From: SZUA-100 sp965248135
GTDB lineage: Bacteria; Pseudomonadota; Alphaproteobacteria; Rhizobiales; Rhizobiaceae
Direction: 5' to 3'
NCBI GenBank assembly: GCA_965248135.1
Contig: CBDFIN010000007.1
Location: 148,804-212,803, forward strand
Length of the DNA stretch: 64,000 nucleotides
A program made the translations under genes and the position numbers. This document shows positions 8,846 to 16,902 of the stretch, piece by piece. A model generated the notes under the pieces. It was not told the DNA's origin, ran no database searches, and saw only the letters and a list, made by a program, of their open reading frames with translations. How positions within the stretch are numbered: the first letter of the stretch is position 1; each line of letters starts with the position of its first letter.

Positions 8846-9727
8846 TCACATCAATCCGACAGCACATGGCCGGTCAGCATCTATACGCCGGTTGTGGATT
8901 CCAAAGTCTGATACATCTTCGCGCAGATACCAACGACCTTTGCGCATTTCAATGCAGCCATACTGCTCCAATTGCCCCAGTATCATTTTAATCCTGTCTT
9001 CGGTGAGTTTGTCGCGCGCATAGCACACTAAATATCGTTGCGCCTCTCGCAACGCCTTGTCACCATCTATGTTGCGGCGTCCATCATGATGCATCCACAT
9101 GCTATATAAGGTGACAGCTTCCCAATGAGTAAGAGGGCGTCTTGCTGCAAGGCAGAGCGCAACTCCCAAACCTGCCAGGCCAAAGGCTAAGTCTGTCCAG
9201 CCAGCCATTGAGAAAATTGGCGGCACCGCAATCAAGGCATTGATAGCTTCAAGATCATCATAGCGAATTTTGCCAAAATTCTGGCAGATAGTACCTTGCT
9301 GCGTCCAAAGATTGCCAAATCTGACGCGTTGTTCCCAACGTGCGCCACCTGACCCGCCCACATTGAATGGGGTAACTGCACAAGGCTGCGTGTTTCCAGA
9401 ATCCATTAGGGGCTGACCAGAGACGAGATGCTCATGCCCATACCATACTGGATATCTGTAGTTAGTATGCTGGACGGAGACTATTGGTCGACCTGCAGGG
9501 ATATAAGCCATGGTTGGATTGGTCAGATCGACGCAGTAGCCAACCTCACCAATGTTATCTACTGTATCGTCGGTCGCCAACGTCATGTTCTGCGGAGCGA
9601 CTGCAAGATGTTGATTGCCATGCCATACCGGATAAGCATAGTTTACAAACTGACTATTGTTGACCATTCGACCGACTGGAATATGGGTCATGGTTGGAAT
9701 GGCGGAAAAAGGATCGGTAAAAGTCAT
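8846..9727 (-). CDS. Uncharacterised protein with internal duplication
   Basis: About 293 aa from the ATG near 9727; an in-frame TTG at 9796 would add 23 residues. Two copies of a ~40-aa motif lie in tandem in the N-terminal half: THIPVGRMVNNSQFVNYAYP + VWHGNQHL, and AYIPAGRPIVSVQHTNYRYP + VWYGHEHL. A hydrophobic helix (MAGWTDLAFGLAGLGVALCL) and then a basic, winged-helix-like C-terminus (LTEDRIKMILGQLEQYGCIE) follow. No known family is recognised. A GAAAGG site precedes the chosen start. Confidence 0.65.
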   Translation of the reverse strand: MTFTDPFSAIPTMTHIPVGRMVNNSQFVNYAYPVWHGNQHLAVAPQNMTLATDDTVDNIGEVGYCVDLTNPTMAYIPAGRPIVSVQHTNYRYPVWYGHEHLVSGQPLMDSGNTQPCAVTPFNVGGSGGARWEQRVRFGNLWTQQGTICQNFGKIRYDDLEAINALIAVPPIFSMAGWTDLAFGLAGLGVALCLAARRPLTHWEAVTLYSMWMHHDGRRNIDGDKALREAQRYLVCYARDKLTEDRIKMILGQLEQYGCIEMRKGRWYLREDVSDFGIHNRRIDADRPCAVGLM

Positions 9728-9870
9728 TGTCAGCCTTTCTTTTGAACACACAACATCATCTGCCAAAAACCAGGTGTTTGGCGTAAGTCTCAGCAATGGA
9801 GGGTACTCCCCCTCTACTAATTAGTTAGGTTTTGGGAATGGCAATGTTAAGGTGCAATGTACAATTCGTA

Positions 9871-10398
9871 TCAATTTTCCCTGGACAAAGCGTTATGTGC
9901 AGCTCTGGTAATTTCATGGGCGGTGAATTTTCCGATGATATTTTCTAGGCGCTCCAACTCCAAGTCACAGGCTTTCTGGCGTGTAGGAAGCGGACAATCT
10001 CCGGGCAACGAATTGCCCGCAATCGTCCAATGACTAATCGCCTGATACAAGGTGAAGTCGAGCTTTCGTATATCAGATAAAATCAATCCACTGCCATCGA
10101 CCTTCAAAAAATTGCTATAATGCCGCTTGATGAAATCAGGCGGCTTATCGCCTTTGAGTTTGTCCTTCTTCCAAATGGCAGGGGCTTTGTCAGGAATCGT
10201 TCGCCTAAATGGGCTGTTGACCGTGTCATTTGCAACGCGATCAGCCCATCGACCGCCTTTTTCTTTTTCGATTGTTTCAAGCTGGCTGGCAATTTCATCC
10301 ACTAAATCTGCGCGTTTGGCATTGTCCAATTGCGCGGAATCAAATACAGCACCAAGCGAAATGTTCAAAACGCTTTTGAACATTTCTGTGCGTGTCAA
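9871..10398 (-). CDS. Hypothetical 175-aa soluble protein
   Basis: Mostly helical, charged, with no membrane segment and no recognised domain. Regions seen: FDSAQLDNAKRADLVDEIAS near residue 20 and DLELERLENIIGKFTAHEIT near the C-terminus. It lies in a run of minus-strand plasmid genes between the duplicated-motif protein and a small 74-aa protein. Confidence 0.6.
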   Translation of the reverse strand: MTRTEMFKSVLNISLGAVFDSAQLDNAKRADLVDEIASQLETIEKEKGGRWADRVANDTVNSPFRRTIPDKAPAIWKKDKLKGDKPPDFIKRHYSNFLKVDGSGLILSDIRKLDFTLYQAISHWTIAGNSLPGDCPLPTRQKACDLELERLENIIGKFTAHEITRAAHNALSREN

Positions 10399-10543
10399 TC
10401 TAGTTGATGATGAAATAAATCCCCCGTTAGTAAGCTAAGTTAGTATACAAAACTCACCCAGTAATTGCCAGAAAATTAGCCAGCAAGTAAAAGTGGTTTT
10501 TGAATTATTGATCTTGCTCGAATGTAAAAGCCTGCCCGCCCCG

Positions 10544-10768
10544 CTAACGGGAGCGGGACATACCTTGCTTAACTAATGGATGCGTGAGATGCGCGCGGGA
10601 TTGGACGCGGTATAATTGGGTTCTTACCGTATCCAGCGAAGCTTCAATGACGCGGAAGCCGGGTGAATTCGGATTGATTTGCGCTAACTCGGCAGCAATA
10701 TGTGAAAATAAATTCATCAATTCTGGTTCGTCTTTGCCGGTTAGTTCGATATCTGTGATCTGGTTCAT
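10544..10768 (-). CDS. Small hypothetical protein (74 aa)
   Basis: Starts MNQITDIELTGKDEPELMNL at ATG 10768, with a GGAGAAGAA ribosome-binding site just upstream; the longer upstream frame has no such support. It is acidic at the N-terminus and basic at the C-terminus (LVKQGMSRSR). A C/G-rich hairpin (CCCGCT/AGCGGG, 10537-10554) spans the stop codon and may end transcription. Its ribosome-binding site falls inside a 20-bp inverted repeat found again at 11005. Confidence 0.6.
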   Translation of the reverse strand: MNQITDIELTGKDEPELMNLFSHIAAELAQINPNSPGFRVIEASLDTVRTQLYRVQSRAHLTHPLVKQGMSRSR

Positions 10769-10771
10769 AGT

Positions 10772-11024
10772 TCTTCTCCATAGTGAGTAGCCCTTGGGCT
10801 GTTTTCGCTCCGACCCATCGAAGCCTTGTAATACGCCAAAAAAGACCGGGCACATCCGGGTGCACCAGCTGGCTGGGCATCAGCTAGCTGGCGGGAACGC
10901 AGAGGACGAACTTTTCCAAAGTTTGCGCCAATACAAGGATGTGGTTGGTCTAAAAAAAGCGTCAAAAGGCAGCGTGGGCAGTGCTTAAAGAGATATTCCA
11001 ATGCGCTACTCACTATGGAGAAGA
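10772..11024. repeat. 20-bp perfect inverted repeat bracketing ~213 bp
   Basis: TCTTCTCCATAGTGAGTAGC at 10772-10791 recurs as its exact reverse complement at 11005-11024, with a partial match continuing inward (CCTTGGG vs GCATTGG). The left copy contains the ribosome-binding site of the 74-aa gene; the right copy faces the other way, upstream of the coiled-coil gene at 11169. The interior has no convincing gene. It could be an invertible segment, a small non-autonomous element, or a shared control region. Confidence 0.7.
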
Positions 11025-11168
11025 TTTTGAATCTGGCAGCTCAGATGTCCAAATACCGGCTTTGATGTGACTGGGTTGGTGATGAGATTTCGCGTCTTGC
11101 CACAATGGTTAACGAAATCTTAATTCTCCCTTGTTATGCTATACCGACAAAACAATATTCGGAGGTTT

Positions 11169-12392
11169 ATGACAGGGTCAGAACAGAATGACTCATCTAC
11201 TGGTAGTATGTTTCCAATCAACCGCTCTGTTGGCGGCAAAGGTCTGGATACGGATTCGCAGATCGAAGCCGTCAGGAAATCCATCCTCGATGAAATTGAG
11301 ATAGCCAAAAGCATCATAAACCAGCAGATCGATTTACTGCGTTCCACTCAACAGGATTTTGAGATGGAAGACGTGATTTCCCAACTGGAAAATCAACTCA
11401 GACATTTGAGCAGTCAGGCGCTTGCTGCCTCAACCGGTTCCATTGCCGCATTGATGGCACTCAGCCGCACCATGCCCAACATGGTTGCCAATAACGCCCG
11501 TGTCAGCGCTCTGGCACACACTGAAGCGGCGTACCAAAGCGCGATAATCGTCTTTGAAATGACAGAGGATCAGGTCAGTTACTATCATGCGCAGCATGAC
11601 AGGCAGGCAATTGCCTTCGCATCTTACGAACAACGCAGTTCTGGACATATCGAGCAGCTGGCCGCAGCCAATGGCGTTGATATTGCTGCTTATCGCGATA
11701 ATCGCCAACAATTGCTAAAAGAAAAGGAAGAAGCCAAAGCCAAAGGTGATCGCCTTGGTACTTTCAGGGCTGATGTCCTGCTCTCCGTCAATAACACACA
11801 TGGTCTGGTGAAATCCGGTGCTGCAGATCAGGAGATTGAGCGCTCGCAACAAGAATCTGCCAAAGCCCGCGAGCGATATTTGCGCGAAGTTGAATTTCAG
11901 GCGCGCAAAAGCGCAATATCTGCCGGAATGTCAGAACAGCAAACCATTGAACATATTGCCAATGCCCGTATCTCCGCTTCAAATGATCTGGCCGAAGAGG
12001 AACGTAAACTTGCGCAATCCAACGGCGTTGATCCACAGCGATCCACTAGTGGGCTTCCTTCCAGTGAACTGGTTGAGCGGGCAAAGGAAACCAATGCCGC
12101 CTCCAGTGTAGAGGAATTCAAAAATATGAATAACCGCACGTCTGAGACCGTCATCGAGGGCGAGCAGAGCATCAAATCTGCCCGTGATCGAGGCAATAAT
12201 CAGAAATTATCAGACCGGAAATCTGCCGATAGCACTTTTGCGGGTCTTGGAGTTGATATTGTGAATGAGAAACCGGCATCCGGCGCTGTGACGGTCAAGA
12301 AACTGGCCGTTGCAGATGTTGATCATAATCAGGTCGAGCGACCAAACACACCAGCCATATCCGATAAAACCGATGGCAAGTCTATAGTATAG
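11169..12392 (+). CDS. Coiled-coil protein, plasmid-borne, unknown function
   Basis: 407 aa from ATG 11169, which follows CGGAGGTTT; an upstream frame opening at 11136 has no such site. Long helical stretches rich in Glu, Lys, Gln and Ala occur around residues 25-100 and 150-290 (for example QQLLKEKEEAKAKGDRLG and QEIERSQQESAKARERYLRE). The C-terminal 110 residues are polar and disordered-looking. No enzyme motif, signal peptide or membrane helix is present. A structural or DNA-bridging role is possible but unproven. Confidence 0.7.
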   Translation: MTGSEQNDSSTGSMFPINRSVGGKGLDTDSQIEAVRKSILDEIEIAKSIINQQIDLLRSTQQDFEMEDVISQLENQLRHLSSQALAASTGSIAALMALSRTMPNMVANNARVSALAHTEAAYQSAIIVFEMTEDQVSYYHAQHDRQAIAFASYEQRSSGHIEQLAAANGVDIAAYRDNRQQLLKEKEEAKAKGDRLGTFRADVLLSVNNTHGLVKSGAADQEIERSQQESAKARERYLREVEFQARKSAISAGMSEQQTIEHIANARISASNDLAEEERKLAQSNGVDPQRSTSGLPSSELVERAKETNAASSVEEFKNMNNRTSETVIEGEQSIKSARDRGNNQKLSDRKSADSTFAGLGVDIVNEKPASGAVTVKKLAVADVDHNQVERPNTPAISDKTDGKSIV

Positions 12393-12445
12393 AAAATGCA
12401 ATAATACTTGCCGAAAAAGGAATATTATCCTATACTTGTCAATAT

Positions 12446-12760
12446 ATGGACATTTTTGAACATGAACAACGATTTGAAGAAGCAGGCATTCAACATGGAC
12501 ATGCCAGAGTCATTCTGCAAGCTATCAATAGTGGTGATGCTCGGGCAATGACCAAAGCAGATGGTGACCGGCTGGAAATAAATCTGCGGCGGGAATTCAC
12601 TACCAAATTTGAAGCCCTGGAAATCAAGTTTGACAGCAGATTTGAAGTACTGGATGCCAAGCTGGATACCATGACCCAAAAACTCATTGCCACCGTCTGG
12701 ACAGTTGGTGGTGTCGCTGTTGCGGTGCTGGTGGGTATCGACAAAATACTCGGCGTTTAA
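12446..12760 (+). CDS. Small coiled-coil protein with C-terminal membrane helix (DUF1640-like)
   Basis: 104 aa. Residues 35-75 are heptad-like (LRREFTTKFEALEIKFDSRF and VLDAKLDTMTQKL) and are followed by one membrane helix (VWTVGGVAVAVLVGID). This layout matches the short DUF1640/CCDC90-like proteins found in proteobacteria and their phages. It begins 50 bp after the previous gene in the same direction. Confidence 0.7.
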   Translation: MDIFEHEQRFEEAGIQHGHARVILQAINSGDARAMTKADGDRLEINLRREFTTKFEALEIKFDSRFEVLDAKLDTMTQKLIATVWTVGGVAVAVLVGIDKILGV

Positions 12761-12799
12761 ACAACATTATTCTATCGTCATTTACTCACAATATTTGAG

Positions 12800-13399
12800 T
12801 CACTGCGATATATCAGAATGCAATATCCGTTTTCCGTTTGCATGAGCCTGTGCAACCCGCGCTCCGGCGATCAGTCCGTCGCGTGTCGAAGTCTGAGTTG
12901 TTTTGTCGAAGCAGTCGCGGGTAATCTCATCAATCTTGTGATTGGAAATATTGGGAGCTATGGCCTGGTTGGGGCTATTATTTCCCCAACCATAACCGAC
13001 ATCGAAAGCTAGCTCACAATTTAAGTCCTTGGTGACATTTTCGACATTCACATAGCTGATCTGATTGTTTCGCGCCGCCGTAAACAGTTTTTTAATTTCC
13101 TGGTTAAATGCATCTGGCTGCATACGAGTGTAAAGATCACCCAAATTTCCCCGCTTTGCTGCTTCCTGCATTACCGCCACGCAATAATCTGTTACATCGG
13201 GTGTGGGATAACCATCAGCAGCCAGATTACCGAGAATTTTCGGCATATCACCAAATGCGCATCCAATGCGTTTGGCGTTCAGATTGTTATCAGATTTGAT
13301 ATGCAGTGTTTTGATCGCAAAATCATCAGGCAGCTCGGCGCTAGCTGCATTGGCCGACATTAAAAAACCGATGCACAAACAGCCCGCAATCTGTCTCAT
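12800..13399 (-). CDS. Secreted protein of unknown function
   Basis: 199 aa. The signal peptide is clear: MRQIAGCLCIGFLMSANA, with predicted cleavage after ASA and mature start ELPDDF. The mature part has several Cys residues (CAFGD, YCVAVM, NCELAF, DCFDKT) that could form disulfides in the periplasm. The ATG at 13399 overlaps the stop of the upstream gene (ATGA), so the two are translationally coupled and probably work together; this start is preferred over one 9 bases upstream. Confidence 0.7.
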   Translation of the reverse strand: MRQIAGCLCIGFLMSANAASAELPDDFAIKTLHIKSDNNLNAKRIGCAFGDMPKILGNLAADGYPTPDVTDYCVAVMQEAAKRGNLGDLYTRMQPDAFNQEIKKLFTAARNNQISYVNVENVTKDLNCELAFDVGYGWGNNSPNQAIAPNISNHKIDEITRDCFDKTTQTSTRDGLIAGARVAQAHANGKRILHSDISQ

Positions 13400-13794
13400 T
13401 GCGGGCATCCATATGTGCTTCTCTGCCGTTTGATTTCAATCTGGCGCAACGCCAGTGCCAACCATTTGCTACCCACTTGCTGGCAATTGTCCAAACCGGC
13501 AAATCCGCAGGCGATTATGGCGCAACCCGCAAAGGTTATACCAGCCGCCACCGCATCCTGCTTTTCCTCATACACCGAGCCACTTGCCGCAACGCATAAT
13601 CCAAGCGCGATATTGGTACCGGGATTATCCTTGAGTATCCTCAGAATTTCATTGCTGATCAGCCGGTCTTCAGCATCCAGTTCGCCGCAACGGACGGATT
13701 GCGCCTGTGCGCTGTTACCAAGGCTCAACAATATTGGTGTAGCCAATACTGTGCGATAGAAAGACGATCGAATAGAGTAGGAAAAATGTGACAT
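13396..13794 (-). CDS. Secreted Cys-rich small protein
   Basis: About 132 aa from MSHFSYSIRSS (an ATG 9 bases upstream is also possible). It has a signal peptide ending SLGNSAQA and a mature part with several Cys (RCGELD, LCVAASG, GCAIIACG, DNCQQVG, YGCPQ). Hydrophobic segment AGITFAGCAIIACGFAG may be a membrane-associated helix. Its stop overlaps the next secreted-protein gene by ATGA. Both resemble small exported proteins on conjugative elements, but no family is recognised. Confidence 0.7.
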   Translation of the reverse strand: MSHFSYSIRSSFYRTVLATPILLSLGNSAQAQSVRCGELDAEDRLISNEILRILKDNPGTNIALGLCVAASGSVYEEKQDAVAAGITFAGCAIIACGFAGLDNCQQVGSKWLALALRQIEIKRQRSTYGCPQ

Positions 13795-13995
13795 CGGCGG
13801 CACACCCAGAGATTAATCGTGCCGGAAGATGCTACAATATGTGCTATTCGGGTGCAGATACCTATAACTAACTGATAGAATTGATGAATGAGCTCTGTAA
13901 CATCGTGGATAATGGTTGCCGTACATTCTGTAAGTGTTTGGATAATAAAGGGTTGCACCCGAATAGCACAATCGGGTGCAGATCGGAGGGGAATC

Positions 13996-14571
13996 ATGGA
14001 AAACCCGCTTTCACCCGATATCTGGACAGCACTGCATGCAGATCGCAAAACCCTTACCACAGCGCAGGAACAGCGTTTTCTTGAGGTTGCTCGCCAGTTT
14101 CCCGCAGATACTCGTGTCCTGTGCGAACTGCTGTACTGGACGGGATGTCGTATTTCCGAGGCGTTGGCATTACGACGTGATTATGTTGATAGTCAGTTGG
14201 CATTCGTTGTACTGCGCACCCTCAAACAGCGCCGCAATGACAGCTTGCGTGCAGTTCCGGTTCCCAGATCATTCATTTCACTGTTACTGGCTTTACCCGC
14301 CGCTGAGAATGGACGTTTCTGGCCCTATAGCCGCTGGACAGCGCAACGACGCATCAAACCGGTCATGCTTGCTGCCGGCATTACCGGTGTTGCTGCAAAC
14401 AGCAAGGCGCTCAGACACAGCTACAACGCCCGCGGCATTCGTTCTGGAACACCTGACCGGATACGTCGGTGCCTGCTTGGTCATCGCACCCAGCGCGCCA
14501 ATGATCACTATGGTGAACTTGTCGGCTACGAATTACGCGATCATGCCCGCGCCATATGGGAAACAGAATGA
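13996..14571 (+). CDS. Tyrosine recombinase (integrase/resolvase), catalytic domain only
   Basis: 191 aa from ATG 13996, with GGAGGGG just upstream; the longer frame from 13888 has no ribosome-binding site. Catalytic signatures: Arg in TGCRISEALAL, the second box KALRHSYNARG (Lys in place of the usual first His of HxLR), LLGHRTQRANDHYG with His and the nucleophile Tyr. The N-terminal SAM-like arm-binding domain of phage integrases is missing, as in small plasmid resolvases that separate multimers. Its stop overlaps the ATG of the next gene, which is interrupted by an IS630 element. Confidence 0.85.
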   Translation: MENPLSPDIWTALHADRKTLTTAQEQRFLEVARQFPADTRVLCELLYWTGCRISEALALRRDYVDSQLAFVVLRTLKQRRNDSLRAVPVPRSFISLLLALPAAENGRFWPYSRWTAQRRIKPVMLAAGITGVAANSKALRHSYNARGIRSGTPDRIRRCLLGHRTQRANDHYGELVGYELRDHARAIWETE

Positions 14572-14599
14572 GCAAGCATAATAATCAAACTGCCTTGTA

Positions 14600-15482
14600 T
14601 AGCCAAGCGACTCTGCTTTGATTCAAATATTGTAGTCCTTGAACAGTGTTTCGATATCGCATTTGTGTTTTCGTCTGATGGCCTTTGCCTGTGCCCATTT
14701 ATGCTCGATCGGATTGAGGTCCGGGGAATAAGGCGGAAGGTATTGGAGTATATGACCGGCATCCTTGATGGCCTTTTTCATGTCCTGGCGTTTGTGAAAA
14801 CTTGCATTATCCATCACAACAACGGCGCCGGGAGGCAGCTTTGGAATGAGATCGCCTGTCAGCCAGCCATGGAAGACGTCACTGTCGATATTGCATGGAA
14901 ACAGGCAGGTTGTCAGCAAGGAGCCTCCCAGCAACGCCCCGATGACATTTGTTCTTCCCCGCGCGTGCCAGTTATGGGCGCCACAACAGCGCTGGCCTTT
15001 GGGCGCATAGCCATGGGTGCGGGGCATATCATGGGCAAAACCTGATTCGTCAACATAGACAATAGGTTGGCCGGCCTTCTCATGCCCGCTGATCGTCTCG
15101 CGGAAGACTGTACGCCTGGCCGCGTCCGCCTTCGGATGGGACAGGGCTTTTTTTATATGTCACCCCAAGCTTGCGCAATGCCTGCCAGATCGCCTTTGGC
15201 GTAACGCCAAAACGTGCTGCCCGTTCGTACTGATAGGCGTCAGGATATTTCTCCACATCGCGGGCCAGTGCAGCCATGTCAATCTTGCGCGGACGGTTAT
15301 CGCGCGTCGCCTTGGGCTCAATTTGCTTGCTCCAGCGCGTCAGGCTGGCAATGCCAACGCTGAAACGTTGCGAAGCCCGAGCAAAGGTCAGCCCTTCCTT
15401 CTTGCGAACCGAAAGAACATGGCGGCGAAAGTCAACTGAATAGGTCATGAATAAATATAATCAATTTAACGTCGTTTGGCTA
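14600..15482 (-). mobile_element. IS630-family insertion sequence, 883 bp
   Basis: Ends TAGCCAAGCGAC (14600) and, inverted, TAGCCAAACGAC (15482) form imperfect inverted repeats. TA dinucleotides flank it (14598-14599 and 15483-15484), the target duplication expected for IS630/Tc1-type elements. Removing the element plus one TA restores an open frame in the flanking gene, which independently confirms the boundaries. Confidence 0.9.
14623..15448 (-). CDS. IS630 transposase in two frames (frameshift at A7)
   Basis: The N-terminal part (start ATG 15448, 122 aa) has the HTH region MTYSVDFRRHVLSVRKKEG ... FSVGIASLTRW. The catalytic part, read in another frame to the stop at 14623, shows IVYVDESGF, VVVMDNASFHK and LPPYSPDLNPIEHKWAQ, the DDE box of IS630 transposases. 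The switch between frames occurs at a run of seven A residues (forward-strand T7 at about 15149-15155) and needs a +1 (or -2) shift. This could be programmed slippage, which is known in some IS630 elements, or an inactivating one-base change. Confidence 0.85.
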
Positions 15483-15679
15483 TATGCTGCAATATTCGCC
15501 TGTGAAGGGGCTATTGGCTCTTTGTACAGGTTGGCAGAAACCGGCCTACTCAGCGAAACCGACAACGCGACTGCTATTGATGTTATGACAGATTTGCTCA
15601 GACTGACCAGCCGGTTACATGACTATGAGTGATCCCCGGCGCTCTCAAGATTGAAGTGCGCATGTTTCGGGCCTGACTA

Positions 15680-15751
15680 GCCATCCTTTCGGAGCCGCTG
15701 TCGCTCGCCTCACCCGATCAGGGTGAGCGGCAGCGGTGGAGGAAGGATGGC
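15680..15751. repeat. Long imperfect hairpin downstream of split small gene
   Basis: GCCATCCTT ... CCGCTG ... CGCTC ... CACCC on the left pairs with GGGTGAGCGG, CAGCGG and AAGGATGGC on the right around a short GATCA loop. A T-run (ATCTTTTT) follows at about 15757-15764. It may be a large transcription terminator of the recombinase operon or a REP-like palindrome. Confidence 0.65.
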
Positions 15752-15791
15752 GGGCCATCTTTTTGGTGGGCTTGAGCGGCCTGTTGAAAGG

Positions 15792-16296
15792 GAAGTGCAA
15801 CACCTCACGGGCTATCATGATAGTCCGTCGATTTTGCGATCAAAAAGAGGTGTTGCACATGTCACAATACAAGCATTTCAGCTACCAGGAAAGGGTTGAG
15901 CTGGCCCGAATGATACACGAGAAGGTCCCAAAGGTTGCCATTGGGCAATGCCTTGGCCGCCCGCGTTCCAGCATTGATCGCGAGATTGCGCGCAATGGCA
16001 ACAAGGACGGCACGTACAATGCCGATACAGCGCAGCGGCGTTACGAGGCGCGTCGAAGGCGGGGCTCTATGCCTCATGGCAAAAGGGTGGTGTGGAAAAC
16101 ATCAATGGCAGGCTGCGCCGCGATCTGCCGAGGCATCTTGATATTGACGCAATGAATGATGTGGACTTCGCCGACATAAACCTCATGCACAATCTGACAC
16201 CGCGAAAATGCCTGGGATACAAGACGCCACTGCAAGCCCTCTTGTCCAATCTCGGTATCAATGCCAAACTCTCATTTCACAGAGGTGTTGCACTTC
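15792..16296 (+). mobile_element. Internally deleted IS30-family element (~505 bp)
   Basis: Perfect 15-bp terminal inverted repeats: GAAGTGCAACACCTC at 15792-15806 and GAGGTGTTGCACTTC at 16282-16296. The first part encodes an IS30 transposase N-terminus from ATG 15859 (YQERVELARMIHEKVPKVAI ... HTH with RSSIDREIARNG). At about 16085 the frame jumps to the transposase C-terminus (NINGRLRRDLP ... LTPRKCLGYKTPLQALL) in another frame, with the catalytic core missing. Both ends survive, so it could be mobilised in trans, like a MITE. A third copy of GAGGTGTTGCAC lies just before the start codon. Confidence 0.85.
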
Positions 16297-16355
16297 AAAT
16301 TTGAATCCGCCCCCCATTTGCTTCAGCAAAAAACAAGAGAAATTTCCGCCAAAAA

Positions 16356-16652
16356 TCAGTGCTGCATTTCCAGCGCTTTGTGAACAATATCGGGTTCCTG
16401 CGCGATAACTTTAAGATATGCACGTGCCGCCTCATCAGGGACGCAGCGGTTTTGTTCCCAGTCCCGCAATGTGCCAATAGGAATATGAAACCGTTTTGCA
16501 AATTCTTCCTGACTAAAACCAAGCGCCCGCCGGATAATCTTTGCCTGTGGCGTGCGCTTCATACGTTTCATGTCCGCGACGGAAAGCGGTAAATTATCAG
16601 GGTCAGGTTTTTCCATTTCAGCCATTGCTTTCGTGGTAATATCGTCGTTCAT
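16356..16652 (-). CDS. HTH (Xre-type) antitoxin partner of BrnT
   Basis: 98 aa from MNDDITTKAMAEME. C-terminal Xre-type helix-turn-helix: ALGFSQEEFAKRFHIPIGTL + RDWEQNR. The N-terminal segment (LPLSVADMKRMKRTPQ) is the usual toxin-binding type of region in such partners. It overlaps the end of the BrnT gene by 35 bp, as is normal for toxin-antitoxin pairs. The classical BrnA antitoxin is ribbon-helix-helix; HTH partners of BrnT occur in alphaproteobacteria. It would neutralise the toxin and repress the operon. Confidence 0.85.
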   Translation of the reverse strand: MNDDITTKAMAEMEKPDPDNLPLSVADMKRMKRTPQAKIIRRALGFSQEEFAKRFHIPIGTLRDWEQNRCVPDEAARAYLKVIAQEPDIVHKALEMQH

Positions 16653-16902
16653 GCGCTTCTGCCTTTCGTGCAGAAATAATCCACACCTTGTCATGTCGTT
16701 CTGTATGCACAACAACAAGAATATTATCGGCGGCCATCCCGATAAGGATATAGCGCTCTTCCCCGTAATCGAACCGATCGTCTTCAAATTCGATAGCAAA
16801 GGGATCACGGAACGCTTGCCGCGCCTGCTCAAAACTCACCCCGTGTTTATAGAGGTTTAAAACAGCTTTCCTGTCGTGCCAGTCAAAATTACTATCATTC
16901 AT
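16618..16902 (-). CDS. brnT: BrnT-family ribonuclease toxin
   Basis: About 94 aa from ATG 16902. Typical BrnT features are present: FDWHDRKAVLNLYKHGVSFE, RQAFRDPFAIEFEDDR, GEERYILIG and the C-terminal IISARKAEAHERRYYHE. BrnT is a RelE-fold toxin that cleaves RNA and stops translation. The toxin gene comes first in the operon and the antitoxin second, as usual for brnTA. The longer upstream frame is not supported by a ribosome-binding site or by family length. Confidence 0.9.
   Translation of the reverse strand: MNDSNFDWHDRKAVLNLYKHGVSFEQARQAFRDPFAIEFEDDRFDYGEERYILIGMAADNILVVVHTERHDKVWIISARKAEAHERRYYHESNG

Larger units (their letters stand above)
14568..15632 (+). pseudogene. Small gene coupled to the recombinase, split by IS630
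   Basis: ATG at 14568 overlaps the recombinase stop (gaATGA). The frame reads MSKHNNQTAL up to a TA at 14598-14599, where the IS630 element begins. After the element, sequence from 15485 continues the same frame exactly once one TA duplicate is removed (TTG TAT GCT GCA), giving ...TALYAAIFACEGAIGSLYRL... to a stop at 15632. The rebuilt product is about 59 aa, helical, with no known family. Gene order and overlap suggest a partner of the recombinase. The current copy can only make short fragments. Confidence 0.8.

Noticed and set aside
15447..15632. 61-codon frame starting inside the IS630 end
   Set aside because: Its first codons are IS end sequence; the real gene starts at 14568 and only the part after 15485 belongs to it.
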